Counted from the first letter of the stretch, positions 49,455-60,401 are shown. The stretch is 64,000 bases of DNA from Cavia porcellus (GCF_034190915.1 NW_026947485.1:129205337-129269336); one strand, 5' to 3'. A program made the numbers and translations. The notes: generated by a model not told the origin, from the letters alone.

Positions 49455-50340
49455 GTTTTTTGTTTTAGTCTTCTTTATTGTTAAATTTAAATTTGAAATT
49501 TTTCAAACAGAAAAATCGTGTTTTATAGTTAATGCTGTTGTATCTACTACCTTTGATTAGCTGTTAATATTTGGCCAGATAGGCCCCTATTAAATTTGTT
49601 ACTCCTCCTCTTTAATACACAAAGTATTAAAAAAAAATAACTTTCAGGCATCACAATTTTCTCCTTAAATAGTTTACATGTGTCTCCTAAGAATAGGTAC
49701 ATTTTCTCATACAACCATAATGCCATTATTTCACTTAAGCAAATTAATAATTTTTCCCTAACTATCCTTAAAAAAGTATAGGCTTTTAAAATTTTGTATT
49801 ACTATCTTTTGAGTCAAAATTCCATCAAGATTTATAAGATGCATTTGGTTATGTTTTCTTAGTTGTTTCCTGATACAACAATCTCCTTGACCTACAACAT
49901 ATACATCTTAGTATTTATAATGCCATTCACATTTTGATGAGACCACGTTGACTACCTTTTAGTACATCCCATGTTCTGCATTCATCTCACTGTGTCCTTG
50001 TGGTATCATTTAACTTTTCTTCTATCCCTTGTACTTCGTGAGAATTGGAAGATACATCTAAAGGTCTCATTAAAGTCACATTCAACTTATGTAACAAGAA
50101 TACTCAGAGGTAACAGTGCATGCTTCAAATGATATCACATCACAACACATAATGTTATAATGTTCTGTTACCAGTGACATTGTCTTGTTCACTTAGGTAA
50201 AGTGTTAACGCTAGATCTGTACTTTAAGGAAAATATTTTTCCTTTAAAACTGTAAGAAATCTGTGAGTTATACTTTACTACTGTGCAAATATTCTATTCC
50301 CTCCCACTCTCCCCTAAAGCAATTAGCATGCCCAGATTAT
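49455..50340 (-). mobile_element. Old L1 3' UTR fragment, reverse orientation
   Basis: Antisense L1M landmarks: GTGTCTCCTAAGAATAGG, TCTCATACAACCATAATG, GTTATAATGTTCTGTTACC, GTGACATTGTCTTGTTCAC. No open frame. Confidence 0.6.
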
Positions 50341-50589
50341 CCTCATCTGAAGTAATTACTTCACCAAGGGGTAGCATACTGGCTTTCTGTTAGTGCTATA
50401 GAGTGGTGAGGAATCTACTGCATAGGCTATTAGTTACCACTGAAAGCTCAAAGAGGTTTTGCATCACTGAGCTACAACAAATTAACACAGTTTAGCATTT
50501 CAAAATCTATAGATCTGGTTCTACTGATTTCTCTACTCTTGGTGTCAGAAGATCAAAATCAAAAAGAGTCAGCTGAACTCTTTTTCTTT

Positions 50590-50776
50590 TTAGCACTGTG
50601 GATTGAATCCAGGACCCTCACAATGAGCTACATCCCCATCCCATTTTTTTTTTTTTTTTTTGAGACAGAGTCTTAATAAACCACAAAATTGCTAAAGCTA
50701 AGTCAAAACTTGTAATCTTTCTGCCTTGGCCTAACAGAACGCTGAGATTACAGATGTGAGCCATCAAGCTTGCCTA
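50590..50776 (-). repeat. B1-ID composite SINE
   Basis: Plus-strand order: GCACTGTGGATTGAATCC ... CAATGAGCTACATCCCC (ID, reversed), a T run, GAGACAGAGTCTTAATAAAC ... GAGATTACAGATGTGAGCC (B1, reversed). Confidence 0.82.
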
Positions 50777-51011
50777 ACTAGACTGTTACTTGAGGTTCCA
50801 GAAAATTTCTACTTCCCAAATCATTCGCTCCACTGCATAGCAACTTTCCTTGCTGGCTGTCAACTAGATCTCTCTTTTACACAGGAGACCTTGTATCTCA
50901 CTGCCAGCAAAAATGTTTTGGATTCCTCTTAGGCTTAGAATCTCTTTCATTTCCTCTCCCTCAGTTTAAAAACAAAAACAAAAAACAAAGAATACTGTAT
51001 ATGCATTTTGA
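50777..51011. other. Intronic sequence without recognised elements
   Basis: Nothing named. Confidence 0.4.
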
Positions 51012-51160
51012 AGATCAGGAATGGTGGTCCATATTTGTAATCCCTGCACTCAAGAGGCTGAGGCTGGAGGATCACCATGCATTCAAGACCAGACTGGGCT
51101 ACATAATGATATCAGGACCAGCCTGGGCTACACAGTGAAAGCCTGTCTCCAGAAATAAAT
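51012..51160 (+). repeat. B1 SINE
   Basis: Forward B1: GGAATGGTGGTCCATATTTG, GAGGCTGAGGCTGGAGGATC, then a tandem GACTGGGCTACATAATG / GCCTGGGCTACACAGTG, the internal duplication typical of B1. It is followed by AAATAAATAGG and a (GT)n tract. Confidence 0.9.
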
Positions 51161-51178
51161 AGGTACATGCATACATAT

Positions 51179-51198
51179 AGTGTGTGTGTGTGTGTGTA
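51179..51198 (+). repeat. (GT)n microsatellite
   Basis: About ten GT units at the tail of the B1 SINE. Confidence 0.9.
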
Positions 51199-52233
51199 TC
51201 TTTTCTTTTCCCTTCTCATACAAATGGAAAAATACATTGGAAACAATTCCATAAGATATTAACTGCTTCCCCTCTAAAGACATGTACTGTTTTTATATTC
51301 CAGAAAATGAAAGAGGTCCTGTTTCTGTACAATATCAACTATACTATCAAGGTATCATCTTGTAGTAGAGATCTATAGTATCAAGGTTAAGCATCTTATT
51401 GTGTTTAAAGACAATTTTCATTTCTTTCCCAATGAATTGCTTCTTTATGTCTCTTATCCATTGGTATGTTTTTTGGGCTTTGGAGGGCTGATATTTGCTG
51501 TTATCGCTTTGTTCGTTGTCTGTGACTTCTTGAGTTTTAGAAAAGTCTTCGGTACATCTGACAAGATAAGATAGTCTAGATTCATGGCATTCATTTCTTG
51601 TCCTAGACTACAATTAGACATTTCTCTAAAGATTTCAGGCTATTTTACTAGGAAATAACATTTTAAAACCATAATCATTACTATCAGTTTACTATGTCAA
51701 GACTACACAGGTTGGTAGTTTTACTTCAGGTGTAAACATTTATATCTCTGATTCATTTGGAGTTCCTTCTAGTAGACATTATGATGAAGAGCTGAACTTC
51801 AATTACTAAAAGTCTTTTTTCCTACACTGATTTAAGAGTGTACCTATCATAAACTATACTTCCATATATATATTTGGTTTTTTTGTATCTAGACTTTGTT
51901 CAGCTGGTTTTTGTGTTTATTTACATGTCAATGATGTATAATTTTTAAGAAGTTTACCATTTTTCTGTATCATAGAATACAGAAAATTATTTCACTGGCT
52001 ATTTTTTGTAATTCTAAAATGTCTAATTACTAATTCCATTCTACATGCAGCAGTATGCTTATAGGAATGTATACCAGAGAAAAACAGAGCAAAGGGAGGC
52101 TGCTAACCAACTCTAGGCCAACGCTCATTTCTTTTTCTCTACTCTAAAAGCATAAACTTGATGTCAGTAATAAGCAGAGACAGAGGACAGAGAAAACAAG
52201 AAACTAAAATTTTGCAATATAAATACTAAAGCT
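51199..52233. other. Intronic sequence, possibly old L1
   Basis: T-rich text (GAATTGCTTCTTTATGTC, CATTTGGAGTTCC, TTTTTGTGTTTATTTACATG) may be a decayed antisense L1, but no boundary or family could be fixed. Confidence 0.3.
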
Positions 52234-52329
52234 AGGGCTAGGGATTTAGCTTAGCGGCATAAGCATCTGACTGGTAAGTGTGAGGTCATGAGTTCGACCC
52301 CAGTACCAAAAATAAATAAATAATAAAGA
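52234..52329 (+). repeat. ID SINE
   Basis: Forward ID core: GGGCTAGGGATTTAGCTTAG, GCATAAGCATCTGACTGG, ATGAGTTCGACCCCAGTACC, then an A/AAAT-rich tail. Confidence 0.9.
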
Positions 52330-54304
52330 TAAATTAGAGATCTTAAACAATGTGATTCTATTTCCTTTCAGGCTAACATTTGCATCACCTACTCAAAGAA
52401 TATAAAATGAATATTCCATCTTATTTTCCACAACAGTACAAATAATTTTTATTCCCATTTTAGAGTAGAGGTTTGCAAATACACCTCTACCATCACAGAG
52501 ATGTGACTCAAACAGTTGTAACTGAAGCAAATTCCTGATTGCGAGCAAAACATAAAATAGACGAATTCGAGATTATGTAGTATTAATTACATACAACAAT
52601 TGATATGTTAAAATATTTGAATATTAAGATAATAATAATGTCTGCTGTTCTGGACTTTAACTTGTTCTAAGTTTTAAATACTAAATATGGTCACTAGGGG
52701 GGAAACAGCCTATAAAATCTCGCTTGCCTGTATTCATTAATAAATCTCATTTATAAAAATGTTATTTTTCTGTAAGTTCCCACTATTTTACAAGACATAT
52801 TACTAATTTAGAACCAGGAGGAAAGTATGCCTTTACTTGTTTCTGTAAATGTGCCCTTAATAAAAAGCCATGCTTTAAAAATACCTAACTGTGGCTATTT
52901 AGCACATTGACAATTAATTACTAAAAAGGTTATCAAGATATATTTCAAAGAAAAGTCAAATCATTCAATATCATTTCTGCTGGCTTATAAATTCTTCATT
53001 TAATACTAATTTGATATTGACATGAAAGAGATAGTTGAAACATTCACAAGTTACATTTTATTTTTTCTACCACACTATCTACTACTTAACAGGACCGCCT
53101 ATTTCTGTCTAACAGAATTGGCATTCAACTCTAATATGTACACCAAAGACTTCTAATCTGAAAACTATACTTTCACACCATTGTCCCACCTCCTTAAACA
53201 GACAGTATCTTTTTAAGTTTAAAGAATTTATCTAAACTTATTAAGAACTATATATTTTTGTGACATACATAGATAGTATAAAATACAAAACACATTAGCA
53301 AAACATCTGACTATAAAAATGTAACTGTGTGCATATATTCTTTTATGTACTATAGCACTACATTCTAAAAACAAACTGACATCTCAGTTTATTTTACTTA
53401 CACAATAAGTTTAATTTACACAGAAATGATAGAGCATTTCAGGAACAAGTCTTAAAAACAATTTCTGCTGAATGATTGCTATAATAATCTCCTTAAGAGA
53501 GAAATAAACATAAACTAAAACAGCAGTTGTGATATATACATAGTAGCTTTCCACTAAAGACAAAAGTTGATATTCAGTAGGAAACCACTTTAAAGAAAAA
53601 AAGAGTTTTCTTTTCAGGTTAGGGCTTGAAATCTAAACTTGTTTCCTTGAAAGTTCTGCAACTAACCATAGCCAATTCTGTTTATTAAAGCAGGCTCTTG
53701 GGGAGAAAATTCAAATGTGCACTGTCTTTTGAATCCTCCCCCTGACCAGCAAACAGACAGAGCAGGGTTTCGGTGCTTTTCTGCCCTGCACTTGGTGATA
53801 TGCTTTCCACAGGTTCTTGCGTAATGGAACAAGAGCTCTTAGTGGAAATAGTAAGTATTAAGTTATTTCCAGAATTTAAATACAAAGGTTTATTTAACTG
53901 TGCATAGTTATACAAGAACTTGCATTTTCTAAATTTTATTGATAAAAGTCTGAAGCTTGACTATGAAGGATAAAACTTTTTAATAGATTACTACACATTT
54001 ATAGTCTCTTCTTAGCAAATAATCTTAATCAACAAAGCTTTCCCAATGTGAAATTTCTAGCTCTTAGAAGAGAACTGAAATAGAAATAATTAAATATTAC
54101 TTACATTTACAAATAGAAAATTACCATTGTAATTTTCCTTTCTACTAGTAAGAAAATATACACCTTTATGTTTAAATTCCTTACACTGAGAAATTTTCTA
54201 ATATGCAAAGGCTCAGAATTTATATTAAAAAGTGTATTTGTATCACATTTATTATTCAACAAAATACTATGAGGACACAGAAGCTTTCCCCAAATTATTT
54301 AAAT
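52330..54304. other. Intronic sequence without recognised elements
   Basis: AT-rich, nothing named. Confidence 0.4.
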
Positions 54305-54316
54305 GTATATATTTTT
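54305..54316 (+). repeat. Left target-site duplication, half-L1-like copy B
   Basis: GTATATATTTTT matches 57583-57594 exactly. The empty site reads ATTTTTTT/AAAAG, an L1-endonuclease-type target. The true length is blurred by the adjoining T run. Confidence 0.8.
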
Positions 54317-55669
54317 ATTTTTTTTTTAAATTTTTATTTAAGGAGAAAAGAAAAGAAAGGGAAAAAAAACAGTGAAGGGGTACAAGTTATACAGATTTAC
54401 AGAATAAAAAAATGCGCAGTAGGAAATCACTAGTTAATGGATTACATATTGCCATCTTAGAAATAATTGTTTAAGTCACAAAATTAAAGCTTGTAGAGTG
54501 GACATTCCAACAATGATACTGCAAACAGTTCTGTTCAATGATCCAATAAAACTCTGTGATATCATTTTCTATCTTATACATTTAAATATACATGCAGTTA
54601 TATAGTTTAGAGCACTTTCTTTTCCTCTCTTTTGTACAGTGACTATTACACATTTTGGGTTTCATTGCTCCCACGGTTCTTGTTGCTTTTTTGGAAGAGA
54701 GTAAAACCAAATGTGACATAACAGAACAGAATCGGTCAAGTCAAAAGGGTGGACATAATAGATAATATAAGAACATAATACAAGGTGATCAACAATGGTT
54801 ACCATAATGCCTCCCGCTATTTCTAATAGAATTGCCTATATCATTAGTTGTAATACAATTGAACAAAACCGTAAAGAATAAAACCGACAAAACCAAAACA
54901 TTGGAGATATTGTAGGTCTTCAAAAGTAGATAAAAGTCAACGAGAATGGGCGTTATAATGAATCTCATTATCTTCTCAGCTGATGCCTAAACTTTCGAAC
55001 CTGATACTATCCAGCAAAACAGAATATAGGAACCTCAGTCAAAAACAAGATGGTGAGAGTAATACAGGGCTTCAAATCGAGATAATAGGAAGTCAAAGTG
55101 GGTTACTATATTATATCCTGCTATATTTTTCCCTTTAATTAAATGGATAAAAATAAAAAAGTAAATAATGGAGTGGAGATTGAGAAAAAGGAGGGCATAA
55201 CAGCGAAACAGGGCAGATCAAAACACAACCATTTAAGCAGAATAGTGTTTCACCACCAGCTAATCCTGACCCAAAAATAGTTACCATATTGACTCCCTCC
55301 CTGAAGTCCTTGAGTACAACTTCATATACTGTAGCATTAAGTATATCAAAACAATGTAAATCCATTTAAGAGAATGACAGCATTATAGAGTATTTAGAAT
55401 CGACTAACAGAAAATGAACAATGGTCTCTGTATAATCTCCTTGTCTTTAAAAGGTTTTTTCTTATACTATCGTACATAACAAAATCCAATAAGATACAAC
55501 CTGTTTAGACCATTGGAGACAGAAGAACAAAAGCTAGATGAGACTTCAAAACAAGATGGTACTAAATCAGCATTACCTATTAAGATGTCATTTTCTCCAA
55601 AAAAAAAGCTGTTCCTATCATCCAATCTTCTGTCTCATTTCTGTTGAGCTCTTTTTCTGTCAGTAGCTG

Positions 55670-56722
55670 TCAGTTTGTCTTCTTCATTTTGTTCTCTGCT
55701 CCATTCGTTGTGGCCTCCCCGCCCCTATTTCTGGGTTCTTTGTATTTTTCTTTTTTTAGAATATCCTGCAATACTTTCTGTAGGGTTGAATTGGTGGTTG
55801 CAAATTCCCCCAGTTCCTCTTTATCCTGGAAGCACCTCGTGTTTCCATCAATTTCCAGGGACAGTTGTGCAGGATATCTCAATCTTGGCTGTAGATTATT
55901 ATCTTTCAAAGCTTGAATTATTTCTCCCCATGCTCTTCGTGATTTGATGGTTTGTGAAGAGAAATCTGCTGTAATTCTGATGGGTCTTCCCTTGTAAGTG
56001 ATCTGTTTCTTGTCTCTTACAGCTTTTAATATTCTGTTCTTGTATTGAATTTCTGGAATTTTTATTATTATATGCCTGGGTGTTTCTCTGTTAGGGTTGT
56101 AGGTAGCTGGGGTCCTGTATGCCTCATAAATTTGAGTATCTTTACCTTTTGCTAAATTAGGAAAATTCTCCTGGATTATTTCTGTGAGTAGCTTTTGTAG
56201 TTCACTTGTTTGTGTCCCTACTTCTTCTTTTATGTTCTTAATCCTTAAGTTATGGCTCCTCTTATCATCTTCTTGTCTTTGTATTATTGCTGTGTGTTTC
56301 TTTGTTATTTTTAAGAAGTTTTTCATTTCATTCTCCCATGTTTCAAGTCTGCCCTCCAATTCAGATAGTCTTTCCTTAGTTTCTTTCAAGCTGTTATGCC
56401 AGTCTTGGGTAGACTTCTTAATTTCTTGATAGTCCCTTTGAACCTGCTTCACATACTCAATGCTTTCTCTGTTTTCTCCATCAAGCAATTCTCCCCTCTT
56501 TTTCTGTTCTTCCATTCCACCATCCGCTTTTTCCTGGGTGGTGCTTAGCATTTCTCTAACTATTCTGCATACTTCTAGCTTCAGGTCATTGATAACTTCA
56601 TTCCTGAATTGGTCTATGAGGCTCTCTAAATGGCGCTTAATGTATAATGGTGCAGTGTCCACAATTGCCTGATTCTCAGGATTGGGGGTCGAGGAGCCTT
56701 TTTTGTTGCTTCCCTTCCCCAT
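55670..56722 (-). CDS. Intact L1-type ORF1p, copy B (350 aa)
   Basis: Same protein as in copy A. It has a basic N-terminus, a coiled coil (about residues 45-150, rich in Glu, Lys and Gln heptads such as QRDYQEIKKSTQDW), an RRM-type domain (HNLRIKNIKEE, RETPRHIIIKIPEIQ, KNRILKAVRDKKQ) and a C-terminal domain (KGRPIRITADFSSQT, PRLRYPAQLSLEIDG). No stop or frameshift. It ends in GAENKMKKTN, against a shorter altered end in copy A. The family trimerises through the coiled coil and binds single-stranded RNA through the RRM and C-terminal domain. That this copy makes protein is inference from the open frame and good start context (A at -3, G at +4). Confidence 0.94.
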   Translation of the reverse strand: MGKGSNKKGSSTPNPENQAIVDTAPLYIKRHLESLIDQFRNEVINDLKLEVCRIVREMLSTTQEKADGGMEEQKKRGELLDGENRESIEYVKQVQRDYQEIKKSTQDWHNSLKETKERLSELEGRLETWENEMKNFLKITKKHTAIIQRQEDDKRSHNLRIKNIKEEVGTQTSELQKLLTEIIQENFPNLAKGKDTQIYEAYRTPATYNPNRETPRHIIIKIPEIQYKNRILKAVRDKKQITYKGRPIRITADFSSQTIKSRRAWGEIIQALKDNNLQPRLRYPAQLSLEIDGNTRCFQDKEELGEFATTNSTLQKVLQDILKKEKYKEPRNRGGEATTNGAENKMKKTN

Positions 56723-57582
56723 ATTTTCTGTTCCTTATAAAATGTAATCTTACACAGGAGGCCCGGCTTCCCTGCCTGCCAGCCACAGCTTGATCAAATT
56801 GCGCTGGCTAGTTGTTCCCGCTCACCGCTGCGCCCCAGGGAGTTGCGGAGGAGGCAGCCTACGCGGGAGTCGGTCGCTCCTCCGGGCCACCGTCAGGCTC
56901 TGGGATCTGGGTTAGGCCAGCCTAGGGAGTCCGCGAGCAGTGTCCCTCCGGCCAGGCACCTTTCACCAATCCCATCCGAGAGGGAAATGTGCGCCTGCAG
57001 TTGCCACCGCGCCCTGCTCTTACAGGACTGCCCGCGCCCAGAAAAACCTCCGCTGGAGTCAAACTGCGGTAGGGAATCAGTTCCTCGCTCACCTCGCCAC
57101 CAGTCAGCCTTCCTCCCTGGCCGTCGCGTTTCCGACTCCGTTCGCAGATTCCCGTTCCCAAGCCTCTGCGTGTCTCTCCTTGCCGAGCCGCTATGGAGGT
57201 AGCCGGGCGCCTGGCGGCGGGAAATCTAAACCACGGTTTCCGATGGCGTTGGGACTCCGTTCGGAGACTCCCGTTCCCAGAGCTCGGCGGTCGCGTCTCT
57301 CCTTGCTGAGCCGCTGTGGAGGTAGCCGGCCGCCGGGCGGTGGGAAATCCAAACCGCGGTTTCTAATGGCGCAGAGTCGAGCCTCCACACCGAGATTTTT
57401 CTGTTCCTATTTTAGCGCCAGGACTGTATTCCAAGTTGGATTCTCTCAGCCCAGTTTGTTCCTGAGTCAGCAGAGCATATCTCTACTGGTTCGTATCTCC
57501 TTAGTCCGCATCATTCCTGGCCTCTGAGCCGAGCCTTTAGAGAGCGTTCAGAAGTTGCTGTTGTCTGTCCGCCATGTTCTCC
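56723..57582 (-). promoter_or_regulatory. GC-rich 5' UTR / internal promoter of copy B
   Basis: CpG-rich leader with a YY1-like core (CCGCCAT, plus strand 57569-57575) at its first bases. It contains a tandem duplication: one unit begins at 57134 (GACTCCGTTCGCAGATTCC) and a second at 57253 (GACTCCGTTCGGAGACTCC), spacing 119 bp. Copy A has only one such unit. Confidence 0.68.
57134..57371 (-). repeat. 119-bp tandem duplication in the copy B 5' UTR
   Basis: Both units contain CTCCGTTCG, CCCGTTCCCA, CGTGTCTCTCCTTGC or CGCGTCTCTCCTTGC, GAGCCGCT, GGAGGTAGCCGG and a GGGAAATC core. They are diverged from each other, so the duplication is not brand new. Confidence 0.85.
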
Positions 57583-57594
57583 GTATATATTTTT
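57583..57594 (+). repeat. Right target-site duplication, half-L1-like copy B
   Basis: Partner of 54305-54316. Confidence 0.8.
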
Positions 57595-60300
57595 TTAAAA
57601 GTGTAATATCAGATGATTTGTAGCATGAAAGAAATACAGCAAACTAATGCCTTTATTTTACTGACATTTTCTTTTTTAAAAAATTTACTTTCCTACTTTT
57701 ATTTTAAACCATGCTAAATGGCATTCATCTTTAATGTCACCTCAAATCAATTTTCACACAAGACAAAGTAGGAAAGACAAGGACATGGGAGGAAAGGAAG
57801 CTGAGAAGAGAGAATGACTGCGGCAGAGGGGTTGAGGAAAGGCTTCCTGATGTTAACAGCACAGAGCCATGCTCAGAAGGCCAGTGGAGGTGACAGCTTG
57901 TGACAAGTCAGAAGGCAGAGGGCAAAACAGTTTCAGATGAAAGAACAAGTGTGAGAGAAGAACAGCAGATGGTAGTTTAATTGAAAGGTGTGGTTCAGAA
58001 CTGGAAATGAAGGAACATGAAAAGAGATGTCCACCAATGTGTTCAAGCCTACTATAATAAGTTCTAAAAAAACTGAATCGCCATAGTGAGAAGTGTGTCA
58101 TAATTAGCAAACAGCTAGACCTCATGCAACTTACTCCTAAGATACAGAAAATAAAGTTCAACTTACTACCTTCAACAGTAAAATTAACAATGATAAAGAT
58201 GTAATGATAATATGTATTATAAACATGAGAATCAAAAGCATTTGGGACAAACACTGTAACAACCAAACCCGTTTCCATCTCCCATCCTTGCATCTTGTGT
58301 TGTGGCAAATTTTATGTCAAGAAATTATGTTTAATTTAACCCATATATTTGGAAAGAAAAGGATTGGTACTTGAACCTGACAAGTCCACTCACTGGATAA
58401 ATGTTGATTTAATGGAACAATAATTTAAGGAACATTTTGTTGAGTTCATATGCTGTCACTTTGGATAATCACTTGAGGCCAACTGGATTATGAATATGAA
58501 CCTGAATACAAGCACAGCAGGTGGTAATGTAGATAACACACAATATGCCCTCACTATAGAAATAATCATCATTTAATGTGAAAGCTCAAAACACTTTAAT
58601 TCTCATGGAATAAGGTCCACCAAGAATATATTTGTGACTCTCAATATCTCCAAATAATTAGATATCTGATCCTAGGAAGAAAGCAATCATTTACAAATAG
58701 AACGGTCTAACAAGATATACTAGATAAATGTTGATATAGATCAAGTGATAAAATATAAGTGGATAATAAAAAGATGTAGATGCCAAAAAAGGCAAGTTAT
58801 GTTGGAAGAAGAGCAACATGAAGTGAGCTGGTACAAACACCCTATGGAAGGGATTAAACTACAAGTTCCATGTAAAAAAAAAAACAAACACACACTAGAT
58901 CTAGTCTAAGGACATTATAGTTTTGTTATTCTATAATTAAAACCCAACCAGTTTGCAGCACATAGTCATTGAGAAATGAGAAGGTTATTTTATTAATGTG
59001 CAGCAGAAATTATTCTGGTCATTGAATAAATTTCAGTTATAAACACTAGATAACACTATTAAGAATTGTTAAGGGTCATTGATGCTGAGCTTTTTGCACT
59101 GAGTACAAGAAAATAGGTTATCCTACCCTGTCTTACTAAAGATGCTGCCAGAAGATGACACATTCTTGGATCAGAAATAAAAGACTTTCTACATCAGGGA
59201 CTGCAGGCAGCATGAGCTTCATACATTCATCTGATCTCTTGCCTCTCAAATTCCAAAGAACTGAGGTGGATAGGCCCAGGTGAGCATCAAACACACAGTG
59301 ATACTATGCTCCAACTAAGGACTTCAACTCAGCAGACCCAGTCTTCTGCAGGGCTGCTAGCAAACCTAGTATTGTTCTTTGTTATCAGGAAGGGAAAGTA
59401 GGAGCACTGTAGTTATTATTATTTCCTACTGCCTTGGTAGAAGGCACAATCTCTACTTTTGATGCCTGTTTACTGCACAGATATCCTTGAAGATATAGTC
59501 TGAGCAAGTTATCAAAGAATTTTGCCCAGAGACAAGCAGAAATACAAAAGATTATTTAGGCTATTATTTATGCTACCATATATTCTTTATGTCATTATTT
59601 AATCAAGTAAGTTATTTTGATTACTAAAACAGTCAAAATGAAAAACATGAAGTGCAGCATATCCAAGTAAAGTAACTGTCTAGATTACCCACTAAACAAA
59701 GGTATCCATATGTATTTTGTTAAAAAGAAAAAAATATGATACAGAATAAACCAAATTTTTACCTTTAAGAAAATATGCATCTAAATTACAAGTCAAAGGT
59801 AAACAGCCTACATTCAACTTACGTGGTCAACAATCATTTTTCTTCATGCAAATAAGCACGCTAAAGACCACTTTTTTTTCTCTTGGTACATTGGAAGATT
59901 CCACCTCTTAAGATATATATATAACATATAATTTGGCATGAATTTGTTTTCCTGTGAAATGATTCACACAAAATTTTAAGGTCACAGAAAGGACATATTT
60001 GTATATAACAGAAACTTTTTAAGCTAAGAATATGTTTTTAAAATAGCCACTTAAAAATAATCAAATAAAAATGAATAAATAAATAAATAAAATAGCTAAA
60101 TACAAAGAAGCAAAAATCTTGTTTATTAGTATACATTTGCAGTAAATATCGATTACATTTATCTAGAGAATTAGTATACATATATAATACATCTAAATTT
60201 TTTAATTCCCTTCAAGATATATAAACTGCTACATATTTAGAACATCTATTCTGAGTATTTACAACTGCAAACAAGAAATTAAAAAGTATATATGACATAC
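57595..60300. other. Intronic sequence without recognised elements
   Basis: AT-rich; a short (AAAT)n run at about 60070-60095. The 151-codon reverse frame at 57853-58308 has no recognisable domain and sits in sequence with no other sign of a gene. Confidence 0.4.
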
Positions 60301-60401
60301 CTCTCCCAGAGCCTCGTATCTTTTCTGGTTCCATCTGTGCAAATCTTCCCGGTAGTTAAAAACAAATGGTTCCCCAGTTTTTATGTGTCTTAACTGTCCC
60401 T
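60301..60401 (-). CDS. FAM172A: FAM172A (ARB2A) internal coding exon
   Basis: Exon of 101 nt with acceptor TTTTTTTCTAG and donor GAG/GTATGT on the minus strand. The first two bases (AG) complete the lysine codon begun in the exon at 62132-62233. Then follow 33 codons reading [18 protein letters not shown] and [15 protein letters not shown], ending in phase 0. The other two frames contain stops, so the frame is unambiguous. The residues match the segment of FAM172A just upstream of the Arb2-like alpha/beta-hydrolase-type domain. The intron to the upstream exon is 1730 bp (60402-62131). The intron to the downstream exon is about 57.4 kb (2906-60300) and holds most of the repeats in this window. 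Confidence 0.95.

Larger units (their letters stand above)
54317..57582 (-). mobile_element. Half-L1-like (HAL1-type) element, copy B
   Basis: 3.27-kb element, same orientation and layout as copy A: 5' end GGAGAACATGGCGG, GC-rich 5' UTR of 0.86 kb, ORF1 (56722-55670), about 1.35 kb without ORF2, AATAAA (TTTATT at 54333-54338) and an A-rich tail. By eye the 3' parts of A and B differ at about 4% of positions. It differs from copy A mainly by a 119-bp tandem duplication in the 5' UTR. It is the more complete of the two: exact duplication, no extra 5' bases, and an ORF1 with the longer C-terminus. Confidence 0.9.
2906..60300 (-). other. FAM172A: 57.4-kb intron of FAM172A
   Basis: Single intron between two in-frame FAM172A exons, bounded by GTATGT (donor side, 60295-60300) and CTACTTAG (acceptor side) on the minus strand. 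It holds nested L1, half-L1-like, SINE and LTR elements. The ORF1-bearing L1-type copies at 36-38, 44-47.5 and 54-57.6 kb all lie in the same orientation as the host gene, so their promoters and AATAAA signals are sense-oriented to FAM172A transcription. Confidence 0.9.

Noticed and set aside
57853..58308. 151-codon reverse frame.
   Set aside because: Low-information composition and no domain or gene context; treated as chance.
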